The translations under genes were made by a program, and so were the position numbers. From positions 1 to 37,492 of the IMG/VR virus record IMGVR_UViG_3300046718_000024: 37,492 nucleotides of DNA. One strand, given 5' to 3'. Each line of letters opens with the position of its first letter. Position 1 is the first letter of the stretch. Below the pieces are notes generated by a model, which did no database searches, was not told the origin of the DNA, and worked only from the letters and a program-made list of their open reading frames with translations. Below, piece after piece: positions 6,855 through 14,779 of this stretch. Source of the stretch: a virus.

Positions 6855-8987
6855 CTAGTTTACCTTGTGATGAAAATTGTCTTTCTGGTTTATGCGACCA
6901 CCGCGATTCTGCTGGCTTGGTGGCCCTGGAATCTGCTGTTGATCCTGTTGGGCTGCGCCTATCGATGGCATCTGCATTCCACTCAAGTCAATGCCAACCG
7001 CCCGGTATAACCTCATAAGATTGGCCGTGGCTAAAGCCAGAGCGGCCTGCGATGGTGGCGATGCCGCCTTGTTATAAGCGGCATTTGCTTTATTCCACTT
7101 CTTGAGGACATCGGCCATCATGGGCATCTGCTTGGCAACACCCGCTGCATTAATCCGGTTGGCAATCTTTTGAGCACCGATAGCAGCACCAGCGCCAATG
7201 CCTTCACTGACACCGAACGGTAGAATTGGCAGAGCAGCCCGAGCAAGGGAAGCCCCTACAACCATCCCCAACCAACCACCAAGCCTATGAAACATGGACG
7301 CCATGAAGGTTGATGTTTCAGACCTGTTGGCTCCGGTAGGTGGTACTTCAAGCTGCCGTTGCAGGTCGGCAAAACTTTGCAGCGTCTGCCTTTCCTGTGG
7401 GTTAAAGATGGTTTGGGACATCTCTTTTCCGTCACCATTCAGAAATCTATTGAGATTCTGGGCTATCTTTCCCGGACCCCACTCCGTCACACCGGGAGCA
7501 GGTGCGGTAACTCTAGAAAACAGTCCTTGTTTAACAGCAGTCCATTCGGGGGACTGTGGGCCCATGATCGTCTTTATTCTATTGGCAACTCCGACATTCA
7601 GAGTGTTAGGATTAACTCCAGTCGAGCCGTACATATAATCAGCGACATCGTTCGGTATGGCTGAGGGATTGCTCCCCTTTCCAATTATCTTCTCTACGAC
7701 GCGACCGATAGGGTCATTCTTATTTGCGGTGAAAGTCTTTCTATAATCAGAATATGATGCTCTAGCGTCATTCCATGCGCTAAGAGCGCGAGGATCACCG
7801 TTGAACAATCCAGAATTAACGGCGCGGTCTACATGATCGTCAAATGAGTTCAGAACTTCTTGTGTCGCCCTTCCATCAGCGGCATTACCGCTCTGGTAGG
7901 CTTGGTTTCTGAATGCTGATAGTCTCTTGCGCCACTGATCCACGCCAGTCAGATTAACTCCAACAATGTTCTCTTGGTTGGGCTGGCCAAACGGATCGGC
8001 GCGATTCTGAATATTGAGATTGGCAACATTGTTTTCGATGTCTTTGATTGCTCTAGAAGCATATGGTGTCAAAACATCATCAATAATAACTGGTTCTGGT
8101 GCTGTGGATAAATCATTCTTTATAGCGTTTCCAACACCTTCAAAGGCAGAGGCATGGATTTCTCCTGGATAAGATCGAGACGCAGCAAATTGGTTATTTA
8201 CGCCAGCCTTGGCGGCGGCTGCTGATCTTTTGAGAGAATCAGAAATTATGGCTCCGCTTTCTTGCGGGCCTTGAGCTATCTGCTGGCCAAACTGGTCAAA
8301 GCCAGATGTAATTGATTGCCTAGCGGCATCGACCTGTTGTTTTTGCTGTGTGGCAAAGTCTTCTGCATGAGCCTCTGCTTGAGGGCCTAATTGACCTCGT
8401 AAAGCCGCTTGTTCTTTCCTGATTAGAGGAAGTTCGCCCGTCTTCTGCCCTTCGGAAAGAAGAACTCCGAGAGGACCCGTTGGAGGAGGAGGTGGTGGAG
8501 CAATAGCAGGAGCCCTCAGGCCACCGCGCCCCGGTGCAAGCCCTTGGAGTGCAAGATTGGCAACATCTTCACCAGTTGATGGCTTGACACCAGCCTGTGC
8601 GAGCTTCTGAGTTTCTTCCGGTGTAAAGCTAGGTGCAAGAGCATTCCATCCTTTTTCAATGCCGGTAGCCGGGGCAGCCATAAGTGCTGCACCTGGGGCA
8701 GAGGCTATGGTCCCAATATCAGAGCCTACCTGTCCAACCCTTCTGATCTGCGGCATGATATTAAGAGGACCAGCAGCAGATATATCCTGCATATATTGTT
8801 TTTGTGCTTGCTGGGATTCTTCGGAGAACGGATTGAATTCTCTCTGTGCAGCAGACAGAGCGGCACTCCCAGCCGCCTTTATCTTTGGCCATACGCCTGT
8901 TTCCTGTTCTGGAGCAGGCGAAGTATCAGACGCCCAATCAGGTACAGCACTTGGTTTATCAACAGCCCAATCAGGAGCGTCTGCCAT
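6855..8987 (-). CDS. Large internal virion / DNA ejection protein
   Basis: This is 710 residues. It begins with a short acidic region containing two D-W-A units (PDWAVDKPSAVPDWASD), a start I associate with ejection-type proteins in this phage group. Ala/Gln/Pro-rich helices follow, with a poly-proline patch (APPPPPPTGP at about 167-176) and a long helical body with few cysteines. Near residue 590 there is a hydrophobic Gly/Ala segment (LGGWLGMVVGASLARAALP) that could insert in membrane. The C-terminus is Gln/Pro/Gly-rich. Together with the following 1122-residue gene product it would be packaged in the head and ejected to form a channel for the DNA, as in P22-like phages. Assignment is by size, composition and position. 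Confidence 0.75.
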   Translation of the reverse strand: MADAPDWAVDKPSAVPDWASDTSPAPEQETGVWPKIKAAGSAALSAAQREFNPFSEESQQAQKQYMQDISAAGPLNIMPQIRRVGQVGSDIGTIASAPGAALMAAPATGIEKGWNALAPSFTPEETQKLAQAGVKPSTGEDVANLALQGLAPGRGGLRAPAIAPPPPPPTGPLGVLLSEGQKTGELPLIRKEQAALRGQLGPQAEAHAEDFATQQKQQVDAARQSITSGFDQFGQQIAQGPQESGAIISDSLKRSAAAAKAGVNNQFAASRSYPGEIHASAFEGVGNAIKNDLSTAPEPVIIDDVLTPYASRAIKDIENNVANLNIQNRADPFGQPNQENIVGVNLTGVDQWRKRLSAFRNQAYQSGNAADGRATQEVLNSFDDHVDRAVNSGLFNGDPRALSAWNDARASYSDYRKTFTANKNDPIGRVVEKIIGKGSNPSAIPNDVADYMYGSTGVNPNTLNVGVANRIKTIMGPQSPEWTAVKQGLFSRVTAPAPGVTEWGPGKIAQNLNRFLNGDGKEMSQTIFNPQERQTLQSFADLQRQLEVPPTGANRSETSTFMASMFHRLGGWLGMVVGASLARAALPILPFGVSEGIGAGAAIGAQKIANRINAAGVAKQMPMMADVLKKWNKANAAYNKAASPPSQAALALATANLMRLYRAVGIDLSGMQMPSIGAAQQDQQQIPGPPSQQNRGGRINQKDNFHHKVN

Positions 8988-11900
8988 TTACGGCTCCCGG
9001 CCAAATCGCTGTATGAATTTATCTTTAACTTCCGGATGAGCGCGAACATAATCAATATCAGACTGAGATGGCTGAGCTTGTGATGGCGCATTCCCCTGAC
9101 TCTGAGAACCAAGTTGCTTGAAATTAGGAGGTATAGGTTTCTGCGGGTCAAGCTGGTTGGTGGTGTAGTTGATGATCGCTCGTCCTTCAGGACTCAACCA
9201 TGAAAGAGGATCGCGAGAGTGCATAGGTCCCATCGCATCATTATAGCGGTGGCCCGCTGCGGTGATACGACCGGCAAGTAGATTAGCGGCTTCTTGGAAG
9301 GCTCTGCGCTGCTCTACAGGGGAACCATTAATGGGAAAGTTGCTTCTCCATTCAGTGGCTTCTCTTTCACTCGCGCTACCAGAACCACGGAACGATCTCA
9401 TCAACTCGCTGCCTACCGCATCAATGTCTGTCTTGAGACCAGTCAATGCGGATTGAACTTGTGTGTTTCCAACATTCCTAGCGAGAGGATTGGCGATGGC
9501 GTTGTACATTGGATAGGTAGAGTTATGCAGAGCCTCAATGTTGGAGAGCCCCGTGCCGATATGTTTGATTGCCATATCGTTTGAGGTAAAGTTTCTGGCC
9601 TCCACACCGCTGCCCGTGTAGTTCTTTGCAGCCTGCGCTCTCATTGGTGCTGTGTAGGTATTGAATGAAGGATCGTATTGAGAGACTGCACCTAGGACGG
9701 CTGTTCTATCCCGATATCCGACATTGTTAATTCCAACATCGCCATTGGCTATTTGCTTGACTGTGTTAGCTAGACCGGGAGGCAAGGTCTTTAGGTATTC
9801 GTCTCCGGATAAGGTTGTCGGATCGGGACCGGAAGTTTGTCCGCTGATGGTTTTCTGATCGATAGGTTTTTGAGTGATCGGATCAACAAAGGTTCCATCC
9901 GGCTGTCTCTGCCCGTAAGTTGCATGGGTGCGACCATAGGCATCAACGGTCTGGGCTACAATAACTGGCTTTGCTGCCTCCTGAGCCTGATACGGCGTCA
10001 TTCTGGTATATTGATCGAGATGCTGCTTGGCTTGCTGATAAAGCTGCTGAGCTTTTAGATTGACGCCTTCCTCAGTTTGCAAGCTCTTACGTTGTGTATC
10101 CAACTCTCCAGCACCGGCAGCCATGCCGTGGGCAATTGCTGTTCCTACAGGTCCAGTAGTTGAAGCCATTGCTGCTCCGGCCCTAACAAGGGACATCCAA
10201 GGAGAACGGGCGAGGTTCTGGCCCCAATCGCGCTTTAGAGCATCAGGATAGGGTTGCTGACCTTGCGGCATTTGATATGGATTGGCATCAGACATCGTGC
10301 CGGTATCATTTTGCGCGTAGCGAGTATTACCAGAATAGCTAACAGGAGTTGCACCACTCGGTAATGTCTCATCACCGTCAGAACCAAGATACTTATTGGC
10401 GCGGGCCACTTGGAATTGCTGTGCCGGTTTTAGATATCCTTTCACAAACTGAGCCGCCGCCTCTCCCGGCGTTTTGGCATTATTCATTTTGTCCCAGAGA
10501 TCAGGATAATTGTTCTTCAGATTCCACGCAGTAAATTGTCCCTGAAGGGCGGGATCGCGCCAATTACCATTTGGTGCGTTTTGTTTCATCCAACTTTGAT
10601 AGTTATTCCACTCATCTCCACCTTCCTGAAGCAGTCCGTGGGCGTAATGAGCCTCGCCACCAAATTTAGGTTGGTCCGGGTGTCTTAAGCTTGAATTCCA
10701 ACCGCTCTCGTCCGGTACATTCATGAATATACCGCCGAGGAGATTAGGAGAGCCTCCAGCTTCCTTAATCGGAGTGGAAAAGGCGCTCTGAACCGTTCCC
10801 TGTTCCGGATTGGTAAAGCCCCCAACATTAGGTCTTGCTTGCGGTGCGGGGATGGCACCTTGCATGGCATTGCCAAGAACAGCAGACGGGTCTGCTCCCA
10901 TTGCTTCTACCGGAGGGGCATCTCCAGCGGCAAAAAAGCGGTCATCGAATGATGCTGGAGAATCATCTGAACCACCATCGGCAAAGTGCTGGCCAAAGTC
11001 GTAGGGATTGACTGCGCCACCTTCTGCCATATCGCCATAACCAGAACTATTTGATCCAAATAAATTTGGCAGAGACGAAGCCATCTTTAGGGCTTGGGAT
11101 GCTTGGTTTCCAAGCGTATCAGTCTGCGGTCTCATCATGGGTGTCTGCATATTGAGACCACCAGTAAGTAGTCCGGAATGGCCCGCACCCATGCCAAGAG
11201 GCAAATAAGGAATAGGAGCACCGCCGCCGATTCTAGGAACGGCTAAACCAGGGACGGGAGGGGGTGCATTTTGAATGTCACCACCATCGGCAAATGTTGG
11301 AAGCGAGCCGCCGATGGCCTGAAGGGCCTCAGCATCATACGGATTTCCTGCCTGAGCCTGTGGCAGCATGGCTGAGACATCATGCCGATAAGCCTGATCT
11401 GCTAGTTTCCCATAAGTAGAGCCGCCATCGGCCATAGCCGCTCCGCCACGTTCAAATTGACCTCCAATAAGTTGCGGAGATGAAGCTGAGGCACCCTTTC
11501 CAAATCCGCCACCAAATCCACCAAGCCCACCGAAGAGGCCGAGGGCGGATGTACCAAGGCCAAGAACTTGTGAAAGCGGGCTAGGAGAAGGATAAGTGGT
11601 CGTCGATTGCCCCTGCGTAGAACCACCAAGGGCAGGAGCAAGACCGCCAGTAATAGAAGCGAGATACTGGTTGTTCTGATAGGGCCAAGCTATCTGCGCC
11701 AGTTGATTCTGATACCCGGCATTCATCTGAGCCTGAGAGAGTTGCTGCTGCTGTCCACCAGCCGCACCCAAGGCTCCGGTCTCCGTCAAAGCGGAATTAA
11801 GAGCGGCAGGCCCCATCTGGGAAATGCCATATCCAGCACCGGCCTGCATCTGTTTCTGCTGTTGAGCAGCTTGGAGGGCCTGTTGATACAAACCGGCGTA

Positions 11901-12356
11901 GGTCTGCCCGGCAGCCAAGCCTTGCTGATTAGCCAATTCTGATTGACCGACCGCAATACGATCCGCACCAACGCCACCTGCCGCTTGGGTTAACTGTCCT
12001 GTAGTGGCTTGTTGCTGTTGACCAAAGATGTTCTGCATCTGATTGGTCACGCTCTGAGCCATCGGATTGTAGTAGTTGGCTACATCCTGCCCGCTTATCG
12101 GAGCCGCGCTCTGCTGAAGATACTGTTGGCCCTGATTAAAATATGGCTGTGAAAATCCCTGAAGCCCTTGTGTCTGTCCGAATGCTTGCTGCTGGAATGG
12201 GTTAAAGCCAGCGACAGGAGCGGTTGGCATAGCAAAGGGAGACTGTGCAAGACCTTGGGCAGCAGTAATAGCCTGCGTACCCGCTGCACCTACCGGAGCG
12301 TTTGGCGTATATTGTTGACTGGTATTGGTTGAGACCTGATTCGACTTGCTACCCAT
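8988..12356 (-). CDS. Giant ejection protein with embedded peptidoglycan hydrolase
   Basis: This is 1122 residues, the largest in the window. Residues 1-250 are Gln/Ala/Gly-rich with many low-complexity helices. Residues 260-300 are a Gly/Leu hydrophobic stretch (LGLFGGLGGFGGGFGKG). Residues 300-470 carry four [FM]A[DE]GG motifs at about 308, 355, 443 and 458. A domain at about 536-655 resembles phage tail lysozyme: NVPDESGWNSSL with candidate catalytic Glu550, then YAHGLLQEGGDEW, QFTAWNLKNNYPDLWDKM and AAAQFVKGYLKP. It would locally cut the cell wall during DNA entry. The C-terminal 450 residues are soluble, mixed helix and loop. Ejection function is inferred from the context. The start ATG lies after an A/T-rich spacer. 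Confidence 0.8.
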   Translation of the reverse strand: MGSKSNQVSTNTSQQYTPNAPVGAAGTQAITAAQGLAQSPFAMPTAPVAGFNPFQQQAFGQTQGLQGFSQPYFNQGQQYLQQSAAPISGQDVANYYNPMAQSVTNQMQNIFGQQQQATTGQLTQAAGGVGADRIAVGQSELANQQGLAAGQTYAGLYQQALQAAQQQKQMQAGAGYGISQMGPAALNSALTETGALGAAGGQQQQLSQAQMNAGYQNQLAQIAWPYQNNQYLASITGGLAPALGGSTQGQSTTTYPSPSPLSQVLGLGTSALGLFGGLGGFGGGFGKGASASSPQLIGGQFERGGAAMADGGSTYGKLADQAYRHDVSAMLPQAQAGNPYDAEALQAIGGSLPTFADGGDIQNAPPPVPGLAVPRIGGGAPIPYLPLGMGAGHSGLLTGGLNMQTPMMRPQTDTLGNQASQALKMASSLPNLFGSNSSGYGDMAEGGAVNPYDFGQHFADGGSDDSPASFDDRFFAAGDAPPVEAMGADPSAVLGNAMQGAIPAPQARPNVGGFTNPEQGTVQSAFSTPIKEAGGSPNLLGGIFMNVPDESGWNSSLRHPDQPKFGGEAHYAHGLLQEGGDEWNNYQSWMKQNAPNGNWRDPALQGQFTAWNLKNNYPDLWDKMNNAKTPGEAAAQFVKGYLKPAQQFQVARANKYLGSDGDETLPSGATPVSYSGNTRYAQNDTGTMSDANPYQMPQGQQPYPDALKRDWGQNLARSPWMSLVRAGAAMASTTGPVGTAIAHGMAAGAGELDTQRKSLQTEEGVNLKAQQLYQQAKQHLDQYTRMTPYQAQEAAKPVIVAQTVDAYGRTHATYGQRQPDGTFVDPITQKPIDQKTISGQTSGPDPTTLSGDEYLKTLPPGLANTVKQIANGDVGINNVGYRDRTAVLGAVSQYDPSFNTYTAPMRAQAAKNYTGSGVEARNFTSNDMAIKHIGTGLSNIEALHNSTYPMYNAIANPLARNVGNTQVQSALTGLKTDIDAVGSELMRSFRGSGSASEREATEWRSNFPINGSPVEQRRAFQEAANLLAGRITAAGHRYNDAMGPMHSRDPLSWLSPEGRAIINYTTNQLDPQKPIPPNFKQLGSQSQGNAPSQAQPSQSDIDYVRAHPEVKDKFIQRFGREP

Positions 12357-12382
12357 TTTATTATATCTCGTTCATGATTTGT

Positions 12383-12892
12383 TCAGGAGCTACCAGCGAC
12401 TGAGGCCATGCTGCCTTTCGGCATGAGCAGGAAGAATTCTCCAACTTTAGGAAGCAGGCGTCGATAAAGACGGCACTTCGCCTCCGTCCTTTCGTTCGAT
12501 ATGATTCCTGTCATCAAGGGCAGCCCCGTAATCTCCACCTGAAGTTTCATCCATTCGATGAGAGCGTGGGCGTGATTCGACTTACGGCACTCCGGATCGA
12601 CAAAAACTATGAATTCCTCGACATGCTTATCTCTGGAATACCAGTAATCCCCGATGGTTACAAACACCAAACCCTCTAGGGCTCCAACCGGGCCAATAAC
12701 TCCAATGGCTCCACGGGGACCAGTATCTCCAGGAGGAATGGTTTCAGGATTGAGAACCCGATTCATAAACCATTGGACCTTATCGGCAGCCAAGGTGAAG
12801 AGACCATTCTCCCGGTGCCCTTGGAGGAATAATCTCCACACTTCCTGTGCGTCAGCAGGCGTGGCAATACGAACAGAGGATGCACAGGTCAT
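12383..12892 (-). CDS. GNAT-like N-acetyltransferase
   Basis: This is 169 residues. The layout is that of a short GNAT fold: strand-helix start VRIATPADAQEVWRLFLQ, a Gly/Pro-rich loop (PPGDTGPRGAIGVIGPVG), strand LVFVTIGDYWY, then EEFIVFVDPECRKSNHAHAL. The last segment corresponds to motif A, where R-K-S-N-H-A replaces the canonical Q/R-x-x-G-x-G/A acetyl-CoA loop, so binding may be altered. The next helix is IEWMKLQVE, and a final strand FFLLMPKG follows. Such genes sit among virion genes in many related phages and may modify a virion or host protein. The start overlaps the previous gene by ATGA. Confidence 0.75.
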   Translation of the reverse strand: MTCASSVRIATPADAQEVWRLFLQGHRENGLFTLAADKVQWFMNRVLNPETIPPGDTGPRGAIGVIGPVGALEGLVFVTIGDYWYSRDKHVEEFIVFVDPECRKSNHAHALIEWMKLQVEITGLPLMTGIISNERTEAKCRLYRRLLPKVGEFFLLMPKGSMASVAGSS

Positions 12893-13584
12893 GTCTTTGG
12901 CCCAGGGAGACCCTTCAAGGTCTTGATGTGCTGCTTACGGGTGTGGAGAACGAATGCATCGAGAACCTTATGGCCCTTCTTGATATCACCAGCACCAAGC
13001 ATCTTCACTACATCAGGATGAATCACAAACTCTCCACCCGCAGCGACTATTGGAACGGTTCCGCTATCCTCCCCCGTATCCCCACCATCAGCAAACATTG
13101 GCTTAGGGACACGTTGAGGGCTCATATTGAGATGAGGCATAGTAGGTCGTACACCACCAATATGAGGAAGCGGCATTCCACCGGGGCCCTTAGAAAACAT
13201 TCGCTGAAGTATATTACCACCAGCAATACTATTCCCCTGTCCGAGTGCTGAAGGAATATCCGAAGGCAAGACATACGCACCAGCAGGAACGCTCATCGGC
13301 AGCTTGTCAGTCCTGCCCGGCACCGGAGACTTAATCATTCCCTCGAAGTGTAGATTTCTGGATGCTTGATGCTCCATCCATGAATCCATGCCGCCGCCTG
13401 AAGCATATTTCTTTGCTGTCCGCATGGCACCATCGAGTGCGCCGCCCTTACTTTTCTTGACATGATAGGGAAGCTTTTTGCCCTTCGAGGCGCTATTCCA
13501 TTCTCCAACATCGACGCCTTGCGATTCCAGTTCCTTCTTGTGGATGTTGAAATATGCGGCCTGTGCACGCGATTTAAAGGGCAT
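12889..13584 (-). CDS. Virion-associated protein with conserved phage termini
   Basis: This is 231 residues if started at the ATG at 13584, which has AAGGA 6 bases upstream; a GTG at 13602 lies within the ribosome-site region and is less likely. The N-terminus FKSRAQAAYFNIHKKELE is a signature I recall from many phage proteins of unknown function. The middle is Gly/Pro/Met-rich with PMFADGGDTGE, echoing the ADGG motifs of the large ejection protein. The C-terminus GGEFVIHPDVVKMLGAGDIK, then HKVLDAFVLHTRKQHI, is well ordered and also typical. Its place between fibre and ejection genes suggests a late virion or assembly role. Confidence 0.78.
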   Translation of the reverse strand: MPFKSRAQAAYFNIHKKELESQGVDVGEWNSASKGKKLPYHVKKSKGGALDGAMRTAKKYASGGGMDSWMEHQASRNLHFEGMIKSPVPGRTDKLPMSVPAGAYVLPSDIPSALGQGNSIAGGNILQRMFSKGPGGMPLPHIGGVRPTMPHLNMSPQRVPKPMFADGGDTGEDSGTVPIVAAGGEFVIHPDVVKMLGAGDIKKGHKVLDAFVLHTRKQHIKTLKGLPGPKT

Positions 13585-13594
13585 TTTGTTTCCT

Positions 13595-14512
13595 TTAGGC
13601 ACTTCTTAGCATGGTTATGCCGCCAACAAAAACTGGGGGCATATTCTGGGCACCACCAGAGCCGTATGTTGCGATAGAGGTGGCGACAGTAATTCCGGTT
13701 GTCGCAAGATCAGTGGTAGACTTTGCGATTGCCGCATTGGGGTTTGCAGCAAAACCAGAATTAGCGCCAGCAGAGTTTGAAATATTCAAAGTATGGAGAT
13801 GCCCTGGATCAGTAACAGAGCTATTCGCTGTATGACTGTGGGCCTGCGTGTTTTGATCTCCACCGCTGCCAAGCAGCGTGTTTCCAGGAACTCCAGATAC
13901 GGCAGAACTTACCCTCCCTACGCCAGCATCCAAGGCAAGCCTGAGTCGCCCCCTTGCATCAGGAAGAGTCGTTCCACCAAGGATTGTTGCCAAAACAGGG
14001 TATGTGGCTGACGAAAAGGCGGTCCCGTCGCAGTTGAGGTATGGAGGAACGGTGCAGGCTGAGACCCAAGCCGGGACAGAGGAACCAGCATAATCCCAAT
14101 AGTCACCAACACCTCGCCCCAGATTCATATATTTTACGTTCGAGCCGTCAGTGAATATCTGGGTAGGAGTCCCCCACGGGCAGCCAATGGTTTGTCCACC
14201 GGCAGTTGTGAGGAATGTCACCTGAAAATTGGATGTGTTGCTGGTGAGGTTCTGGACCGTGTAGAAACTGCCAACGGCTGGGAATGTAACAGCAACACTA
14301 CCGCTCAAGGCCCCGGTGAACACAAGAAAGGCGCACTGATACTGCGCTCCGCTTAGCGTTACGGGGGAGTTAGTAAGGGGGATCGTTGCAACGCCACCGA
14401 AGGAGTTGTCGATGATCCCCATGTTTCCATTAACGGGAACGTCCCAGGTGCCAACGTCCGAACCCCTGGTTGGTTGAGCTAAAAATTTGTTGACTGTTGT
14501 GGGGTCTGGAAT
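13595..14512 (-). CDS. Tail fibre with phage tail-collar domain; probable ATT start
   Basis: The open frame runs from an amber codon at 14552-14554 to a TAA at 13595. The first ATG (14422, 275 residues) lacks a good ribosome site. Thirty codons earlier an ATT at 14510-14512 has a perfect GGGAGG 5 bases upstream (14518-14523), and the extra residues (PDPTTVNKF, PTRGSDVGTWDVPVN) look like the usual start of this fibre family. I therefore prefer ATT (305 residues). The middle is beta-rich. A tail-collar domain follows, with PPYLNCDGTAFSSATYPVLA and TTLPDARGRLRLALDAGVGR. A His-rich turn (QAHSHTANSS, DPGHLHTL) and the characteristic ending GSGGAQNMPPVFVGGITMLR complete it. Role: host recognition at the tail tip. 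Confidence 0.8.
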   Translation of the reverse strand: MPDPTTVNKFLAQPTRGSDVGTWDVPVNGNMGIIDNSFGGVATIPLTNSPVTLSGAQYQCAFLVFTGALSGSVAVTFPAVGSFYTVQNLTSNTSNFQVTFLTTAGGQTIGCPWGTPTQIFTDGSNVKYMNLGRGVGDYWDYAGSSVPAWVSACTVPPYLNCDGTAFSSATYPVLATILGGTTLPDARGRLRLALDAGVGRVSSAVSGVPGNTLLGSGGDQNTQAHSHTANSSVTDPGHLHTLNISNSAGANSGFAANPNAAIAKSTTDLATTGITVATSIATYGSGGAQNMPPVFVGGITMLRSA

Positions 14513-14551
14513 CTTAGCCTCCCATGTACCTATATCCGAAGTGTTGCATAA

Positions 14552-14779
14552 CTAACTACTCGGCAAGAGAGCGATGCGATAGCTACCGCCTGAACTGGTC
14601 TGGAATAGGCCGAATGCCACAACCTGCGACGAGTTATAGGTTACTGTACCAGCCGTAGGAGCCACTGAACTAAGGGACGTAATTGGCGGGAAGGAGGCGG
14701 CAAGCTGCGTTTGCAGCCCCTGAATCGCCGTAACCCCGTTCTGGAGCGCCGAAAGTATGTCGCTCAGGCCGATGGCCAT
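14552..14779 (-). CDS. Small tail-region protein
   Basis: This is 75 residues, starting in a TAATG overlap with the nozzle gene. It has an N-terminal amphipathic helix (SDILSALQNGVTAIQGLQTQ), then a beta part (APTAGTVTYNSSQVVAFGL, SGGSYRIALLPSS). The ending R-I-A-L-L-P-S-S is, from memory, the natural end of this small family in related phages, so the amber stop at 14552-14554 appears genuine. The stop is in frame with the following fibre gene. The function is unknown; the position suggests a fibre-attachment or tail-tip component. Confidence 0.75.
   Translation of the reverse strand: MAIGLSDILSALQNGVTAIQGLQTQLAASFPPITSLSSVAPTAGTVTYNSSQVVAFGLFQTSSGGSYRIALLPSS

Noticed and set aside
8988-12356. 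Longest gene as a tape measure protein of a long-tailed phage
   Set aside because: No tube, sheath, assembly chaperone frameshift pair or baseplate genes are present. Adaptor and nozzle genes point to a short tail, and the protein is Gln/Gly-rich rather than a long hydrophobic-helical ruler.
12357-12382. TATAAT just before the 1122-residue gene as a promoter
   Set aside because: There is no acceptable -35 element at 16-18 bases, and the hexamer is only a few bases from the start codon. A/T-rich chance is more likely.
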